From assembly GCA_905221605.1 (NCBI GenBank), contig CAJNDS010002397.1, positions 126,001-190,000 of the forward strand: DNA of 64,000 bases, given 5' to 3'. Below the pieces are notes generated by a model. The model had not been told where the DNA came from and did not search any database. It saw nothing but the letters and a program-made list of their open reading frames with translations. Positions 10,070 to 20,710 of the stretch are shown piece by piece. This stretch comes from Symbiodinium natans (lineage: Eukaryota; Sar; Dinophyceae; Suessiales; Symbiodiniaceae). The translations under genes were made by a program, and so were the position numbers. Every line of letters starts with the position of its first letter. The first letter of the stretch is position 1.

Positions 10070-10633
10070 TCACCCTTCTTTCTTAAAACCCCCCAACAGT
10101 TTTCTCCCTACTGTCCAATCTATTCCCCCTTTTAGCTCAGGAGCAGCGAGGCCGGCGGCGATACGGCGGTCCACTTCTTCCTGATAAGTTTGCTGGAGGA
10201 GGTCAAGGACACGACACTCCTGTTGTGGGGTGTACATGGTGTGCCTGGCGCCCCGGGTGTCCAGCCACTCATCACTATCCCTAGGCTGCCAACCAAGGTC
10301 GAGCAGGTATGCAACGGTAGCTGCAAGAGGGCCCTTGACCATTTGCCACCTGCTGCTGGCTTCCTCTAGTTTTTGGACTGTAAGGCCCCAGGTTCTTTCC
10401 AGCAGGTCTTCCTTTCCGGTCCACCTTTTCTTGAGCTGGAACCAGGCTTCAACCTGCTGGACCATCAGCGTGCGACCCGGATCCTGGTACCTGTCGCTTA
10501 CAGAGGATAGCGCCACCTCCAGGTTGCCCATTTTCTGTCTGCCACATTGCTCAGCCAAGGCAGTCCGGAGCTTCTGTCTCCGGGTGGGTGGCATTCCCTG
10601 GGCTTGGTGGCCCCAAGTAAGGACGGAGGCCAC
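10070..10633 (-). pseudogene. LINE linker between RT and RNase H
   Basis: A 187-codon frame in the position of the RT thumb/connection region. It has helical character and a Trp-rich stretch (WFQLKKRW, LGWQPRDSDEWLD) but no motif I recognise. Its frame differs from both the RT frame (ending 10678) and the RNase H frame (starting 10024), so there is one break on each side. Confidence 0.6.
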
Positions 10634-10677
10634 CCCTCCCCTGAAGAGGCGGACTTTGGCCGGTACACCCGGGACTC

Positions 10678-11961
10678 TCAGTTGTTTAGCTTCTTCTGCC
10701 GATGGCCCGCTTTGTGCCTGCGGGCTCTTTGCACCTTGACTCGCCGGACCCGACCCAGGGCACAGTCCAGGCCTAAATCCTTCATGCTGTCACAGATAGC
10801 CGGGTCCCCATCTTTGCGCAGCTTTTGTAGTTCCCTCCTGGCTTCTGCAGTGGTGCACAGGAAGCCTGTTTTCTTCAGGGACAAACGGAGGTCACTACCT
10901 TCCAGAAGCCGGCGAAGGGTTTTGTAACCTTCATAGACCGCAAATGCTGCCTGCTCGGGATGTCGCGCTTCGAAATCCGCTCCAATATCATCAACCCAGG
11001 TGTCCAGGGCGGTGATACTATGGAGCTGAGCGGCTTCTTGCATTATTGGCTGGAGGTAAACCCTGGCCATCATTGTTGCGAAAGGGCACCCTGCTAGGAT
11101 GCCCCTCGCAGGGAGGATCCCCTCCGAAAGGAGATCCTCTGCCACGAGATATCGCGTTCCCCGGTAGACTTGCATGACCAGGAGGGCTATAGCTGGCGGG
11201 AAGCCGGTCGCCACTATCCGCTCCTCCAATTTGGTCCAGTTGACACTGTCATAGAAAGTCTGCAGGTCCAAAAGGACCGCACAGGCATGTTTGTTAGCCG
11301 CGCGGCTAACTTCTCCTCTCAGGAGTCTCTGCATGCCTGTTTCTAGACAGGTGTTGCCCGGGGAGGCTTTATCCCATGGGAACTGCTCTGCAGTTTCTCG
11401 CATCCATTTCTTTACGACCTGCGCTCTGCAGAAGCACCAGAGCCGATAGGTGATGGATGTGAGGGTTATAGACCTTTCTATGTCAGCATTTTTGGGCAGG
11501 AGGGCCACATGGTGCACCTGCCAATGCTGTGGCGCCACTCCTGTGGCTTCAGCCAAGTTCAGGGCTTGGGTGAGCTGCTCATAGGCCGGATCAGGGAGGT
11601 TTTTGAGGGCAGCATAGGTGAGCCCATCAAGACCTCCTGCTTTGTCGGTGACAGTTTTGAGGATGGCCTCAAGCACATTTGCTGTTTTTTTGAACAGCTG
11701 GGAGGACTTTGCAGCATCCAGCAGGGTCCGGCCAATCGGGGGGGAAGTTTCCACCTCTCCCCAAATGGCGACCCATTGTTTCCTCCTGGCCCCTGGGCGC
11801 TCTTCGCCTGGGAGGTTCTGGAAGGGCCGATCCAGGACTCTCTCACTCTTCCTGAGAGAGCTGTAGAGAGGTCGCATCCCTTTCGCTAATCCCGATTGGA
11901 GCCAGTCCTTGTACTGTGCCTGCTGCTCCTTGGGCCGCCTCCTTGTGTCTGGCCACAACAC
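10678..11961 (-). pseudogene. LINE reverse transcriptase
   Basis: A 427-codon frame with the RT palm motifs: DKAGGLDGLTY near residue 106 (upstream motif), LLPKNADIERSITLTSI near 155-170 (fingers), AVLLDLQTFYDSV near 228-240 with the motif A Asp232, GILAGCPFATMMARVYL near 287-303 (motif B), TWVDDIGAD near 321-329 with the catalytic Asp pair 324/325 (motif C, W in place of the usual Y/F), and LSLKKTGFL near 355-363 (motif D/E). It copies the element RNA into the nicked target. The frame is interrupted at both ends relative to the flanking domains, so this copy is presumably inactive although the catalytic residues remain. Confidence 0.93.
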
Positions 11962-12134
11962 TCAAGGACCGCCACTATGGGGCTGTGGTTGAACATTGCC
12001 TGTGCAGTTCTGTGAGGAAGGCAGTACCTTCAGCAATGTCTGGGCAGGCTTGGAGAGCGCCTAGGTCCGGTAGATGCTGCTGGGAGGCTGGCACCTCTTC
12101 CAGGATTCGTGCTATGCGTGCCCACCAGCCCACT

Positions 12135-13406
12135 TCAGAGCCTTTGGGGGGCGGTGGAAGGGCGCTGCAAGACAAGGGCCCCCACTGGGCCTGCACACAC
12201 CACCCTCTGCCAGTCCTCGGAGCTTCGTGGCAGTGCTCCAGGCTGGCCGCCCAGGTTGCCAGTTGCCAGGTGCTCTGGTCCTCTTGGGCACAGGTCCTGT
12301 CCATTATGGCAAAATGGGAGGGTTGGACCTCTGGCCATTCCTGGTTTTTGAGGTCTGCTGTGAGTTTCGGGAACTGGGGAAGTTTCCAGGATCCATTCGC
12401 TGGCACCATCCTTGATTTTGAGGTGCAAGGCTGCATGTGGTTTCCACGGGACTGCCCAGGTAGCAGACAACTCCACCAGGGCTTCCAGGCTCCTACTCAC
12501 TACCCCAAGCTCCGCCCCATGGTTGCAAGTAGCTTCTCCAGTGGCTACCATTCTCCCCCGCATCACCTGAATCAGAGCTGTGTCCTGAACTTCAGTCGGG
12601 TCCAGGTTCCAGTCCCCCAAGATGACCCAGGGCTCTGGGAGGGTTCGCACGAACGCCACCAGAGAGGATAGCACCTCTGCATTTGTGGGACCATTTAGGC
12701 CTTCTGTGTCCCTTAGGTAAAGGGACACAATCGTGTAGTCCCACCGTCTTTGTCTCAGACCTACGGCTGTGTAGCCCGCCCCTTTGCATTGGTAGGTGGC
12801 TTTTTGCCACACACCGCTATTTTTGGGAAAGGCACAAGCAGTGCCCCCCAACCTTGTGCCCTTGTCCGACAGGGAGGCCGGCTCAGCATAGAGATCCCAT
12901 CCTAGGGATTGCAGTGTGGCTCGCCTTCCGCGCAGCAGTTCCGGTGTGAGGTGGGTTTCCTGCAGGCACACCACCTTGGCTTTGGAGGAGGTTACCCACT
13001 CTAATGCCCCGTTGTTGAAACTGGTGACATTGGCACTCATGATGCTGAGATACTGGTCAGGTGAGGCGGAGGGCTTTACCTTCTCAGGGCTGGGCGCTTC
13101 TGAGTCGGCGCCCTCGCCATGCACAAGGTCGTCCTCCCGGTCCTGCTGGCCCAGCACCTGCTTCGGCGGCAGGGGCTCCTCTCTTTTGGGGAGCTCAGAG
13201 GTTATCACCTCCTTTGCCTGTTGATGGCTTTTCCGGTGACATCCTCTCCTTGCTCTAGGGCTTGCAGGACCATCCTGCACCAACCCCAGGCCAGGGAGTC
13301 CTCCGCCATCACCTCCTCTTGGGCTTCGATGAAGCTTAGCAGGGTGGCTTCCTTCGCCTGGAAGGGGCTCGCTTGGTCTTCCAGGAGGCTGGCCACCTCC
13401 TGCCAT
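12135..13406 (-). pseudogene. LINE endonuclease domain (APE/EEP family)
   Basis: The minus-strand frame of 423 codons contains the exonuclease-endonuclease-phosphatase fold markers in order: ANVTSFN (about residues 125-131), CLQETHL with the metal-binding Glu near 150, GGTACAF near 188, VSLYLRD near 228, ILGDWNLDP with catalytic Asp265/Asn267, and WKPHAALHL with the terminal His near 324. This nuclease nicks the target to prime reverse transcription and so decides insertion site. After about 12430 the proper frame moves to a neighbouring one (12436-11975, containing TWQLATWAAS), so the end of this ORF is out of frame. The first ~65 residues are also probably out-of-frame sequence. Confidence 0.88.
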
Positions 13407-14796
13407 GTCATCTCCGAACCCAGTTCCGCTGGGCTGTAGGGGGAAGGTTTCACCTTCTGGGCTTCATCATGCCATTGTGGTGGGGGGGGGGTCTGGGGTA
13501 ACCAGAGGGTTCCCATCAGGGCTCACCTCCCACAGTGGCTTCATTTGCTCGTCATCTGCTGGTGCCTCATCATCAGTAAGGTCCAGCTTGAAAAACTTCG
13601 GTCCTGTGATTGGAACGCTTTCTGGCGACTCCTTTCCAGGCCGACAAAAGTGGCTGGGCTTCTGCCAGCCCTGCTCACAACCACTGCTATCTGCAGTAAG
13701 TTGTTTCCCCAAGGCCTCCCTCAATCTTTTCCCATGTAGATTGATGTGAGCACCTCGCTTGTAGTATTCAGCACATGCAACCAGGAACTGCTGGGCAGTT
13801 CTCAGTATGTGTTCCAGCCCTGGGCTGGGGTCGCACATTGGCTCTGTGGGGCCCTTGCTTTGGGGCTCCAGGCCCCACACGCCGAGTCCCTAAGCTACCG
13901 GGCCCAGCCCCGGCGAGGCATTGGCATTGCCGGGAGGCATCCCCTCCTGGGTGTGCTCCTCAAGGCCCGGAGGGGTGGGGCCCTCCTGCGTGCGACGCCT
14001 CTTTGCTTCTCGCTTCGCTTTAATCTCATGGAGTTTCTTCTCTTGCTCCTCGTTGAGGCTTACCCCCAGTTCATGGAGGATGCTGTCGACCTCCATGTCT
14101 GCAGCGGACTCGCAGAAGACTTTCTCCTTGAGTAGGCCTGAGCTTGCCTCTACTGCCTTCTGTGCCCTCTCAGCTTGCTCATTCAGCACGATCATTTCTT
14201 GTAGAAGCTGCCTTAATGACTCCTTCGCCATGTCGATGCGCTTCTGCAGGCCAATCTTTTGATCAGCAATGTGCTTGAGCTTGCCAGCTGCGCTTTGCCA
14301 GCTCTGGCTGGCCTGGCTTGCTGCTTGGGAGGGCGTAACCTCCTGGCTGGCCTTGAGGCCTTTCAGGTAGGCTTTCACCTCCTCCGGCAGGGCGGCTTCA
14401 TGCTTCTGGCACAGGTCTGTGAGGTCGTCCACCTCTTCCTTGACCTGTGCCTTGGGTGGTTTGTACCCTGCCTCCTGGAGGTTCTTTTGCACCTCTGCAG
14501 GCACATTGTCCCATGCCACTCCAAGGGCTTGCAGGACCTTGTTCGGCAGTGGGGTTTTCGGAGTCTTGGGCTTCTTTGGCGGCTGCCAGTAAGCAGCCTC
14601 AGCCACTGTGGGCCATTGTGGCTTCCACTGGCTCCAGTTCTGTCTCACCTTGGGTGTTTGCCCAGGGCGTTCTGCATTTCTTGCAGAGCATGTGCGGCTG
14701 AGCCTTGTCCGCCCAAATCCATCCTGTGCAGCTTTTGCCACTGCAACAGATGTACTCGCGGGGGGCCATGGCTAAGAGGAAGGCACCTCTGGGCAA
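13205..14796 (-). pseudogene. LINE ORF1-like region: zinc-ribbon plus coiled coil, frameshifted
   Basis: Three frames carry the region. From 14796 the frame gives a Cys-rich N-terminus with CCSGKSCTGW and CKKC, a probable zinc ribbon. From 14741 to 13890 a 283-codon frame is rich in Lys/Glu/Gln, with a long amphipathic helix around residues 150-250 (LKHIADQKIGLQKRIDMAKE). From 13880 to 13467 and 13516 to 13205 the reading continues in other frames with acidic and Trp-containing segments. ORF1 proteins of LINEs bind the element RNA and chaperone it. The breaks near 14700, 13885 and 13490 show decay. There may originally have been one long polyprotein, because no clear stop/start junction with the endonuclease frame is visible. 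Confidence 0.7.
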
Positions 14797-14883
14797 AACT
14801 GTCCTAGGCTGGCTACCAGGCTAGGAAGGCTGAGACCTCCGAAACTTCCCTCAGGCTACTCCTTGGGCCGAAAACTTGAGCCA

Positions 14884-14941
14884 CAACATGGGTTTAACCT
14901 GGGTTCAACCTGGGTTCAACCCAGGTGCAACCTGGGTTCAA
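14884..14941. repeat. Landing-site minisatellite between the LINE and copy D
   Basis: Four tandem units of the type AACCTGGGTTC, starting with the LINE right target duplication CAACATGGGTTTAA and ending with CAACCTGGGTTCAA (14928-14941), which is the left duplication of copy D. Confidence 0.85.
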
Positions 14942-16393
14942 TTTTTTTTTTCCGAGTTGAGCTTGGTTTGCGAGTCCACCGTCTTGGTGTTTGGGACCGG
15001 AGTCCGTACTGCTAAGTACCACTACACTATCTTGAGCAGCAGAGGCTAACTGTACAGGTAAAGCCTTCTGCTACTAGTGCCACTACTGAGGGTGGGACCT
15101 CAAGCCTATGAGGTCATTGCCTCAGCCTCTCACTAGAGGGTGGCACCTCTCGCTGCTGCTAAGCTCCACCGAGCCCCACCAATCCCTCCTCTTCCCAGTA
15201 CTGAGTGAGAGGGTAGCCCCTATCTGTGGGTGCGGATTGCCTCAGGTCCGCTTGCAAACTACCCTTCTCCCTTTCCTGTCAGTAAGAGGGCATCCCTCCT
15301 GGTGCACAGCAAGGCATATACATTCTGCACTCAGAACCTGCGACCCCTCGGCCACAGGCACCAATTACCTGTACAAATTGGTTTGGCCCAGCTACAGGGT
15401 TGTCCGCCTGCTTCAGCTGAGAGGAAAGAACTGCCGTAACTGCTCAGCCTGCAGCCCTGTGGGCCCTGGGCAGTGAAGCCCGCCACTTCACAGCCCGAGG
15501 ATGCCACCTCCACACTCCTGGCGTCTGGCACTCCAGGACACTGTGTAGCTATCCCACTCTCAAGCACTGCCGCCAGTGTGGATTTACTGTAGATGAGTCC
15601 TAGGCAAGGCCAAGGTGGACAAACTAAAGCTCCTGACACTAAGCTTGGTAGGACTGGGCATACCCCAGCATGACAAAGTCAGGAGGGCCTTATACCACTC
15701 ATCTCAAAGAGGATAAAACCTCTGGCTGTGTGAGTCACGAAAGAGCCCGCCAGATCTATCTCACACTTCAAGCCAATGTTGAACTGGTTAGCAGCCAGTG
15801 TAGGCGATAGCCCGTTACAAGCCACAGACAATGTAGCAGGCTTCCAGAAGGGGGCATGTGCTTTCGGCCGGCTGGCCACTGCATCACGTTCCCTAATCGC
15901 CACTGCAGACTCCCAAACTTCCAGCTTCCTAACTCCAGCTCTCCAGGGATTGCAAGCGGTGGCAACAGGCTGTACAGACCAGTTGCTCAAGTTCGCCGCA
16001 GCTCCGGCTTTCACTCTCTTACTAACCGTGCCTTGCGGACCCCCCGAGCATACTGGGCTGATCCCTGCCCGCCGGCCCTTGCCCCTATCTGTTCGGGTCA
16101 GAGGGTCTGCACCTCTCTGCTGCCTCGGTGCCACTTGGCCACGAGGCCCATGGAAGGCATCCCTGTTTGGCACGCTCGCTGAAACTCTGCTCCAGGGACT
16201 GGGCATCGCGGAAGTGCCCTGCCCTGGTAGTTCGCTCCAGTCGAAGGATGCACCTTCCCTCTCGGCTCACCTCTGAGGTTATGATAGCCAGGCTATCCCT
16301 CTTAGAGGGTGGGCTCCATGGCATCTAGGCAGCTACCCTACCTGAAAACTGCCTACCACTTGCCTTCTCACTCGAGCCGAGAGCCTTGAGCCA
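14942..16393 (-). mobile_element. 1.6-kb retroelement, copy D (internal deletion)
   Basis: Minus strand. The A-tail complement is at 14942-14951 and the 5' end TGGCTCAAG lies at 16393-16385. A 14-bp CAACCTGGGTTCAA lies at 14928-14941 and 16392-16405, so the right copy overlaps the first two bases of the element. Relative to copies A and E it lacks about 260 bp near 15546 (ACTGTGTAGCTATCCC junction). Outside that gap it is almost identical to copy E. Confidence 0.87.
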
Positions 16394-16507
16394 ACCTGGG
16401 TTCAACCCAGGTTCAACCCAGGTTCAACCTGGGTTCAACCCGGGTTCAGAACCCGGGTCAGAATCCAGGTTCAACCTGGGTTCAACCTGGGTTGAATCCG
16501 GGTTCAA
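16394..16507. repeat. Landing-site minisatellite between copies D and E
   Basis: About nine units of AACCTGGGTTC / AACCCAGGTTC in both orientations. It includes GAATCCGGGTTCAA (16494-16507), the left target duplication of copy E. Confidence 0.85.
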
Positions 16508-18219
16508 TTTTTTTTCCGAGTTGAGCTTGGTTTGCGAGTCCACCGTCTTGGTGTTTGGGACCGGAGTCCGTACTGCTAAGTACCACTACACTATCTTGAG
16601 CAGCAGAGGCTAACTGTACAGGTAAAGCCTTCTGCTACTAGTGCCACTACTGAGGGTGGGACCTCAAGCCATTGCCTCAGCCTCTCACTAGAGGGTGGCA
16701 CCTCTCGCTGCTGCTAAGCTCCATCGAGCCCCACCAATCCCTCCTCTTCCCAGTACTGAGTGAGAGGGTAGCCCCTATCTGTGGGTGCGGATTGCCTCAG
16801 GTCCGCTTGCAAACTACCCTTCTCCCTTTCCTGTCAGTAAGAGGGCATCCCTCCTGGTGCACAGCAAGGCATATACATTCTGCACTCAGAACCTGCGACC
16901 CCTCGGCCACAGGCACCAATTACCTGTACAAATTGGTTTGGCCCAGCTACAGGGTTGTCCGCCTGCTTCAGCTGAGAGGAAAGAACTGCCGTAACTGCTC
17001 AGCCTGCAGGGCCCTGGGCAGTGAAGCCCGCCACTTCACAGCCCGAGGATGCCACCTCCACACTCCTGGCGTCTGGCACTCCAGGACACTGTGTGGGGGG
17101 TTCCAGAAAGCACCTCCTGAAAACTACCCTGTGCGAGGGTGGATGGGACCACCTGGACAAGGCTTATGTCTACAGGCTTGGGGACACTGCACCCCTCAAC
17201 TTGGTATATTTGGCGCAGGGTCGACGCCTCCCCTCAACAAGGCGCGGGGACCACGCTTTCCCCTCAATTCCCCCATGCACGAAGTGCACTGGCGCGGGGA
17301 AACACGCCAGGCAGAAGCCAAACCCATAAACATAAACCTCAGGCAGCGCCTAAGGCGGAATCTTGCCTCTGGTAGCTACACTCTCAAGCACTGCCGCCAG
17401 TGTGGATTTACTGTAGATGAGTCCTAGGCAAGGCCAAGGTGGACAAACTAAAGCTCCTGACACTAAGCTTGGTAGGCCTGGGCATACCCCAGCATGACAA
17501 AGGTCAGGAGGGCCTTATACCACTCATCTCAAAGAGGATAAAACCTCTGGCTGTGTGAGTCACGAAAGAGCCCGCCAGATCTATCTCACACTTCAAGCCA
17601 ATGTTGAACTGGTTAGCAGCCAGTGTAGGCGATAGCCCGTTACAAGCCACAGACAATGTAGCAGGCTTCCACAAGGGGGCATGTGCTTTCGGCCTGCTGG
17701 CCACTGCATCACGTTCCCCAATCGCCACTGCAGACTCCCAAACTTCCAGCTTCCTAACTTCAGCTCTCCAGGGATTGCAAGCGGTGGCAACAGGCTGTAC
17801 AGACCAGTTGCTCAAGTTCGCCGCAGCTCCGGCTTTCACTCTCTTACTAACCGTGCCTTGCGGTCCCCCCCGAGCATACTGGGCTGATCCCTGCCCGCCG
17901 GCCCTTGCCCCTATCTGTTCGGGTCAGAGGGTCTGCACCTCTCTGCTGCCTCGGTGCCACTTGGCCACGAGGCCCATGGAAGGCATCCCTGTTTGGCACG
18001 CTCGCTGAAACTCTGCTCCAGGGACTGGGCATCGCGGAAGTGCCCTGCCCTGGTAGTTCGCTCCAGTCGAAGAATGCACCTTCCCTCTCGGCTCACCTCT
18101 GAGGTTATGATAGCCAGGCTATCCCTCTTAGAGGGTGGGCTCCATGGCATCTAGGCAGCTACCCTACCTGAAAACTGCCTACCACTTGCCTTCTCACTCG
18201 AGCCGAGAGCCTTGAGCCA
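16508..18219 (-). mobile_element. 1.6-kb retroelement, copy E (longest copy)
   Basis: Minus strand. The A-tail complement is at 16508-16515 and the 5' end TGGCTCAAG at 18219-18211. The flanking 14-mers are GAATCCGGGTTCAA (16494-16507) and GAGTCCGGGTTCAA (18221-18234), with one mismatch and one extra base at the 5' junction. At about 1.7 kb it is the best reference for the family. The opposite strand holds a 251-codon ORF (16672-17427) equivalent to the one in copy B1, but copies A and D interrupt it. Confidence 0.87.
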
Positions 18220-19110
18220 GGAGTCCGGGTTCAACCCAGGTTCAACCCAGGTTCGACCTTTAAGCCCCCCTTTAAACCCCCGATAAGCCTCCCCCTTAAG
18301 ACCCCCCTCACTTCTCTAATTTCGAATAATGAAATCTAAAAAACAAATAGAAAAATAAAACAAGATTTGAAGGGGGCGGAATTTAGACTAAATTTCCTTC
18401 TCTCTCTTCTTGAAGAGAAGGTAATGTTTAAAGTCTCACTTCTCTGGCTTCGAATAATGAAATCCAAAAAATAAAACAAGATTCGAGGGGGGTGGAATTT
18501 AGAGTAAATCCCTTCTCTCATCTTCTTTCAGCCCCCCCCCCCTTAAGACCCCCTTTAAGCCCTCTTCAAGGCCCCCTTCAAGCCTCCCTTTACGCCCCCT
18601 TTAAGCCCCTTCAAGCCCCCCCTTTAAGCCCCCCCTGAAACCCCCCCTTAAGCCCCCCTTAAGCCCCCCCTTAAGCCCCCCTTAAGCCCCCCCTTAAGCT
18701 CCCCCTTTAAGCCCCATTTAAGCCCCCTTTCCCCGCCGTCCCACCCCCAACCCCCCCGCTCTTTACTTCTTAAAACAAAAACAATCTCGTCTCTACTCCT
18801 CTGAGTTTTGAACAATGAAATACAAAAACAAAACAAGATTTGAGGGGGGTGAAATTTAGACTAAAGTCCTTTCTCTCTTCTCCCCTCTTTCCAATTCACA
18901 ACAGGCAAAATGGGGGGGGCTGCGCCCCCCCAACCCCCCCGCTCTTTACTTTTAGAAACAACAACTGTCTCGTCTCTACTCCTCTGATTTTCGAATAAGG
19001 AAATACAAAAAACAAAAGAAGATTCGAGAAATTCGAGGGGGGTAGAATTTAGAATAAATTCCCTTCTCCCTTCTCCTCTGAGTTTTCGAAGAATGAAATA
19101 CGAAAAACAA
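18220..19110. repeat. C-rich TTAAGCCCCCC minisatellite with interspersed ~100-bp AT-rich units
   Basis: Two patterns alternate. One is a degenerate CTTTAAGCCCCCC minisatellite (densest at 18532-18735). The other is a unit near 18315, 18435, 18795, 18975 and 19075 with the common core TTCGAATAATGAAAT, AACAAGATTTGAGGGGGG and GGAATTTAGACTAAA. The units keep the same orientation. No gene is seen. Confidence 0.7.
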
Positions 19111-20104
19111 AAGCACGCGTCACCCCTGTACTTGAGAGCCTGTGTGAGAAGACACGCTTCACGGGGTTTGCTCCCAGTACCCGTGGGCCCCAGGCCTTTC
19201 GGCAAACAGGTCAACATTGGCAGAGACCCTTAGCACTTGCTGACTAGGGCGCGGCGGGGTCACCAAGGTAGGCCGCTGCTGGGTTCAAGGGGTTCGAAAG
19301 ATGCCATGGCAGCGGATAGCTGCTTACAAGCAGAGACAAGGGGTGGAGGAGCAAGACTGGGCAGTCTTACCTGTGAGCCAGCGGCGTGCATGATATGTGC
19401 TGGAAAATGAACATGTTCTCAGATCGACACAAGAGCGCAAAAAGCAGTCGAAGCAAGCATGCAGCCTGGAATTCCCATTTGGAAATCTTCACTGTCGTGT
19501 TGCTTGCAAGTCGCTGCCTTTCTGTCGATCTACATTGGAGGTGTGTTGGTGCAGAGCTTCCAGGTGTTCAAGAATATCAGTGCTGGATTTGCTCAAGACC
19601 AGCGCAGCTCGAGAAAGCTGTGAACGAGTGCAAGGTCCAGAAATTGCTTCAAAGTGAATGGGTCCGGACTCACTTTCTCAAAGGCTAAGGTTGATGGACA
19701 AAGCCTGCTTAGAGCCAACAAGGCCGCACAAGGTTTGCAAATTGTGTTAGAAAGTTGCTTGTGCTGCTACATGCTGTTAATTGGTAAGTTGGCGTTTGCA
19801 CGTTCCCCTTGACTGGCAATTCCATTTTGCTTCGGGCATGGTAACCAGCTTGGTGGACGGCAGCCTGCACTCCACGTTCCACAAGAAAGCTGACAGACTG
19901 GGCACTGTGTTTCTGTTTAATCTCTAAGGTTTGTTTGGCTTCAAGAGGGTGCAACATGCACTTGCAATCTTGGATGGATCAAAGGTTAGGGCTATACCTA
20001 ATCAAGACGCACCTGAAGAGTGGCGGTTGTGAGTGTTTTGTGTTGATTTTTTGGCTTTGAATAATTCTTGTATCACCAGTTTGACTTGCACCTCCCTGCC
20101 TCCT
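19111..20104. other. Gene-free spacer
   Basis: No recognised coding sequence. A 100-codon plus-strand ORF at 19386-19688 has no recognisable motif and its reality is doubtful. Confidence 0.3.
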
Positions 20105-20710
20105 GGGAATTAAATAATTTAAACAATTTAAATACCTGGGGCATTTAAATTGTTTACATTATTCAATTTACCGGCCCGAATTAAATGATTTAAATAATTT
20201 AAACGCCCCAGGTATTCAAATTATTTAAATTATTTAATTTCCGGAAGGCAGGGGCGCGGACCCCCCCCCGGCGGGCATTTAAATGATGAAAATCATTTGA
20301 TTGTTTAAATATTTAATTCCCCGGCCCGAAGTGAAGAATTTAAATAATTTAAATACCTGGGGCATTTAAATTATTTTAATGGGGGGGTCCATTATTTAAA
20401 TTATTTCATTCCTCGTCGTCATTTCGTTTTTGGGGGAAGGCCCAGGCTCGTAATTAAGCATTGGGGGGAGGCCCTGGCTCGTAATTTAGTGTTGGGGGGA
20501 GGCCCGGGCTCGTGATTTAGTATTGGGGGGAGGCCCGGGCTCGTAATTTAGTATTGGGGGTGGTTCCGGGGAAGTAAATAAATTTAAATAATTTAAATAA
20601 TTTAAAAAATTTAAATAATTTAAATAGTTTAAATATTTAAATTATTTATTTCCGGGAGCAGAAGCCCGGACCCCCCCCCGGCGGGCATTGAAATTATTTA
20701 ATTTATTTAC
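20105..20710. repeat. AATTTAAATT palindromic repeats with a 32-bp tandem repeat
   Basis: ATTTAAATAATTTAAA words and their reverse fill 20105-20410 and 20575-20705, often arranged as inverted pairs around GC-rich cores (CCTGGGGC, CCCCGGCGGG). Between them, 20432-20570 holds four copies of a ~32-bp unit, GGGGGGAGGCCCGGGCTCG plus TAATTTAGTATTG. The structure is strongly cruciform-prone. Confidence 0.85.

Larger units (their letters stand above)
7317..14883 (-). mobile_element. Complete but decayed non-LTR retrotransposon (APE-RT-RNase H LINE)
   Basis: Boundaries are fixed by a perfect 14-bp target duplication, CAACATGGGTTTAA, at 7303-7316 and 14884-14897. On the minus strand it begins TGGCTCAAG (14883-14875) and ends GCTCAACTCGGAAAAAAA (7317 is the last base). 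In order it encodes an N-terminal Cys-rich domain, a coiled-coil ORF1 region, an APE-type endonuclease, reverse transcriptase, a linker, a CCHC finger, RNase H, Cys-rich knuckles and a charged C-terminus. The domain order with RNase H after RT places it with the RNase-H-bearing I-like LINE groups; I cannot name the clade. At least eight reading-frame changes between domains show this copy is dead, unless sequence errors are frequent. The intact TSD implies it inserted fairly recently. Confidence 0.93.
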
